A stretch of DNA of 7,770 nucleotides from Clostridia bacterium (GTDB lineage: Bacteria > Bacillota > Clostridia > Oscillospirales > CAG-272): assembly GCA_900763885.1 (NCBI GenBank), contig CAAFLY010000177.1, positions 1 to 7,770 on the forward strand, given 5' to 3'. The notes under the pieces are model-generated. The model had not been told where the DNA came from, ran no database searches, and saw only the letters and a program-made list of their open reading frames with translations. Position 1 is the stretch's first letter. Every line of letters begins with the position of its first letter. Shown piece by piece: positions 5,407-7,770 of the stretch. The position numbers and the translations under genes are program-made.

Positions 5407-7242
5407 TCATTTTTTCGATACCACGACGGCGTATTCGTAGGGATACAGCACCGACAGCACCGTCCCGTCCGCCGTATCGGAGACCACCGCGGTATGCAGG
5501 CAGGTCTTCACCTCCATGGACGGCAGTGTGGGCGCGAGAATCTTGTCCGGCGAGAGATTGAGAAGGAGCACGGCGCGTTCCGTTTCGTTCTCCGCGCAGT
5601 AGAGGTAGAGATCGGGATTGCCCGCACAGTGGATCGGCAAATCGAAGAATTCCGTCACCTGTTTTTGTCTGCAATAGTTGCGGTAGAACGCTTCGTTCGT
5701 AAAGTCCATCCGGCACGCGAACACGAAAAACCGCTGTCCCGCGCCGTTTTGGTATGTGTATGAGGCGGGCGCGTCGCCGTAATAGCTCTTTGGCACCGCC
5801 CCCTCCGCCAAGGTCAGCCGATGCGCGTGTACGCCGTAGTTCACCGGGGTGAATTCCGCGTATTCCGGGAAGGATTCCTCACCACTGCCGATCCTTTCCC
5901 CGACCGCGCGCAGACCCACATCGATCCCGCGTTTTGTGAGGATCTCGGCGGCTGTCAGATCGATGCAAAGCGGCAGCTCCAGCGCGGCGTCCGGCAGGGT
6001 CTTTGCGCTCTCGCCGCACACGATCCCGCCATAGCCGCCGGTATAGGTCACAGGGAGCGACAGTCCCATCGCGAACCGCTCCGCCTTGGCAAAGAGCAGA
6101 TCCTGGATATAGTCCTCGCCGATGTATTCCTTTGGCAGATCGCAGTCCCGGAGCTTGTGCTGCTGTTCGTAAATCCGCACGCCGCACGCCGATTTGCCGT
6201 CAAACGCCGCCGCGATCTCCGCGTAATCCGCCCTGTGCGCGTTGTGCTGTGCCAGATACCCCGGCTCGTAGGTCACGGCGGACGAGCTGTAGTCGCACAT
6301 ATATTTGAGGATCCCGTCGTTGCAGTGCGCGGCACGGAGGGCAATGTCAAAGCATTCGAGATACGCCGCCGGAATCGTCCACCGCGGTCTGGGGTATACG
6401 TCCCCCTCGGAGATCACCTCGATCCCACGCTCCGCCGCCCACAGAGATTCGATCCGCGTCAGCTCGATCACATCCGCCAGCCGATTGCCCCAGCCCTTGA
6501 TCACAGCCCAATACGGCGCGCCGATGGTACGCAGCAGGGGCTTTGTGCTCCCGGCTAGCAGAAGGGAGAGCTCGGCGGCGTCGGTGCCCTCGACATCCCA
6601 CGAGGAGATGCACGCGCACTGCCCCATCCGGATGGTCGGATCGACGGAATCCACAGCCTCCCGCATCTCTCTCGCATACGCGCGCAGGGAATCCGCCATC
6701 GACGCCATGTACGCGTTCCGGTACCGATTCGCGCCGCCCGTGAACGCTTTTTCGGCAAACGACGCAGGGTCGATCGGCTCTCCCAGGCGCGCGGAAAGAT
6801 CGGCGACATGGTGCGGGCAGAGGCAGCAGAGTCCTTCCTGATGGCCGAAGCGCAGGTCATCGTCCAAGAGGATGATGTCCGGCCCCTCCCTTGCCGCGTC
6901 TTTTACGTACTCGGCGACAAAGGCGCGATAGGCGGGATCCGCGGGGCAGTATTCGTTTGCGTTTTCCGTGCCGTGCAGCGTGGTCATATGGGAAAACGGC
7001 ATCGGATCGGCGAGCATAAATGCCCAGAACCACACGCCGACGATAAATCCTCTTTCGCGCAGATAGCGGATGTTCTCTCCGAGGATACGGAAGATCTCCG
7101 CCCGCGCCGCTTTGTCCGCACGCTGTGCGCCGATGGTCAGAAATACGTGGCTGACCTCCGCCTTCCGCAGTGCCGCGACGACGGTTTCCCGTCCCGAACG
7201 CGCAAAATGGCCGCTGTCGATGGGGACATATACCGTATACAT
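5407..7242 (-). CDS. Uncharacterised cytoplasmic protein resembling a TIM-barrel glycoside hydrolase
   Basis: This 611-residue protein has no signal peptide or membrane segment, so it should act in the cytoplasm. ATG 7242 is supported by GGGAGGT with GGAGG 10 bases upstream. The N-terminal half alternates strand-like segments (VSHVFLTIGA at 30-39, FIVGVWFWAF at 66-75, PDIILLDDDLRFG at 121-133) with helices, as in a (beta/alpha)8 barrel. It is rich in Asp, Glu, Trp and His. Possible active-site residues are Asp127-129, Arg131, Glu279 (in VISEGDVYPR) and Trp288. The cluster GLCCLCPHH (137-145) could bind a metal. Residues about 380-460 could be a Rossmann-like middle domain, and the C-terminal ~60 residues look like a beta-sandwich, an arrangement recalling GH42-type enzymes. 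I do not recognise a named family, so the enzymatic role is inference. It lies 27 nt downstream of an SBP gene and is probably co-transcribed, which suggests action on the imported solute. Confidence 0.75.
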   Translation of the reverse strand: MYTVYVPIDSGHFARSGRETVVAALRKAEVSHVFLTIGAQRADKAARAEIFRILGENIRYLRERGFIVGVWFWAFMLADPMPFSHMTTLHGTENANEYCPADPAYRAFVAEYVKDAAREGPDIILLDDDLRFGHQEGLCCLCPHHVADLSARLGEPIDPASFAEKAFTGGANRYRNAYMASMADSLRAYAREMREAVDSVDPTIRMGQCACISSWDVEGTDAAELSLLLAGSTKPLLRTIGAPYWAVIKGWGNRLADVIELTRIESLWAAERGIEVISEGDVYPRPRWTIPAAYLECFDIALRAAHCNDGILKYMCDYSSSAVTYEPGYLAQHNAHRADYAEIAAAFDGKSACGVRIYEQQHKLRDCDLPKEYIGEDYIQDLLFAKAERFAMGLSLPVTYTGGYGGIVCGESAKTLPDAALELPLCIDLTAAEILTKRGIDVGLRAVGERIGSGEESFPEYAEFTPVNYGVHAHRLTLAEGAVPKSYYGDAPASYTYQNGAGQRFFVFACRMDFTNEAFYRNYCRQKQVTEFFDLPIHCAGNPDLYLYCAENETERAVLLLNLSPDKILAPTLPSMEVKTCLHTAVVSDTADGTVLSVLYPYEYAVVVSKK

Positions 7243-7269
7243 ACTGTTCTTACCTCCCTTTCTCTGTGG

Positions 7270-7770
7270 TTAGGAATCGCTTTCGATCGCGGACTTGGCT
7301 ATATCCGCGAGAGATTTTTCCCATTTTTCCGCGCGACCTGCGAAATAGGACGCGAAATCGTTCTTTTTCGAGCCGATCAGCTCGCTCATGACAAAACCCA
7401 TGGCGTTGTAGTTGCCGTACACAAAGCCGAAATCGATCACGGCGGAGGACGCGGCAAGCTCAATGGCGGTGAGGGATTTCGGATCGCGTACATTGCGCAC
7501 CTTCAGCGCCACGTCATAAATCGCCGGTGTGACCTGCCGCCAGCTTTCCGCCGCCATCGCCTCCGTGATCAATCCGACAAATTCCGTGTCGGACACCGTT
7601 TTCGGAATGGCGCAGAGCGGAGACGAACCATCGGACATGGTGGCGTAGCTCTGCTGTGCCTCGTCCCATTTCGGATACGGGATGATGCCGTAGTCGTCCT
7701 CCATCTCGGTGAGGGAGCTCATGGAATGCACCAGCACCCCGTTCATAAAGAGCGCACGCCCCGCCTTGAA
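7270..7770 (-). CDS. Extracellular solute-binding protein, C-terminal fragment (5' end outside window)
   Basis: The frame is open from the right edge and stops at TAA 7272-7270, giving the last 166 residues. It begins FKAGRALFMNG, so the ATG at 7746 is internal. YGIIPYPKWDEAQQ and the following AIPKTVSD and LITEAM match the C-terminal lobe layout of the two SBPs at the left of the window (YGILPSPKLDETQ, AVPVTISD and IIEAM). Overall similarity is much lower, so it is a distant homologue rather than a recent copy. The end is a helical segment (NDFASYFAGRAEKWEKSL) equivalent to their DLASAWAKIEEKV helix. It should be a membrane-anchored ligand-binding component of an ABC importer, although its signal lies outside the window. 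It is 27 nt upstream of the glycosidase-like gene on the same strand with no terminator between them, which suggests an operon. Ligand unknown. Confidence 0.88.
   Translation of the reverse strand, partial: FKAGRALFMNGVLVHSMSSLTEMEDDYGIIPYPKWDEAQQSYATMSDGSSPLCAIPKTVSDTEFVGLITEAMAAESWRQVTPAIYDVALKVRNVRDPKSLTAIELAASSAVIDFGFVYGNYNAMGFVMSELIGSKKNDFASYFAGRAEKWEKSLADIAKSAIESDS

Noticed and set aside
5132..5716. Minus-strand open frame of 194 codons linking the glycosidase-like and CotH genes
   Set aside because: It overlaps both real genes out of frame and spans the terminator and the CotH promoter.
5821..6558. Plus-strand open frame of 245 codons antisense to the glycosidase-like gene
   Set aside because: It is an Arg/Val/His-rich shadow of the coding strand, without a start signal or any recognisable fold.

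Overview
The window reads as a chromosome segment of an anaerobic Firmicute, most likely an uncultured gut- or rumen-type Clostridia (Oscillospiraceae-like). This is inferred from the protein types (solute-binding lipoproteins with acidic Thr/Glu linkers, a CotH-family lipoprotein, a MATE transporter), strong AGGAGG-type ribosome sites, and sigma-A-like promoters in AT-rich gaps between GC-rich genes. No rRNA, tRNA, CRISPR array, transposase or integrase was seen.

Layout. Positions 1-414 (+) are the 3' end of a family-1-type extracellular solute-binding protein (SBP). A hairpin terminator and a promoter follow, then a complete paralogous SBP lipoprotein at 612-2078 (+). A long two-tier hairpin at 2086-2125 serves as a shared terminator between this gene and a convergent MATE-family transporter (2150-3511, -), whose own promoter is at 3557-3585. 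Upstream on the minus strand is a CotH-kinase-family lipoprotein (3754-5283, -), with its own promoter (5316-5344) and terminator (3641-3664). Further upstream, a two-gene unit reads into the window from the right edge. It comprises the C-terminal part of a third, more divergent SBP (7270-7770, -) and, 27 nt downstream, a 611-residue cytoplasmic protein resembling a TIM-barrel glycoside hydrolase (5407-7242, -). That unit ends at a perfect 10-bp hairpin (5371-5400).

How it fits together. Three SBPs of one broad family and a glycosidase-like enzyme point to capture and processing of an oligosaccharide or similar nutrient, but no ABC permease or ATPase gene is visible and the substrate cannot be named. 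CotH and MATE each look like single-gene transcription units, so no functional link to the SBPs can be claimed. No gap exceeds 300 bases; the longest, 3512-3753, holds the MATE promoter, a short inverted repeat and the CotH terminator.

The points most worth a second look are the tandem SBP paralogues with contrasting base composition, the uncharacterised glycosidase-like protein with a CCxCxxH cluster, and the FIVAR-like segment in front of the CotH domain. I found no clear evidence of a wholly new system.
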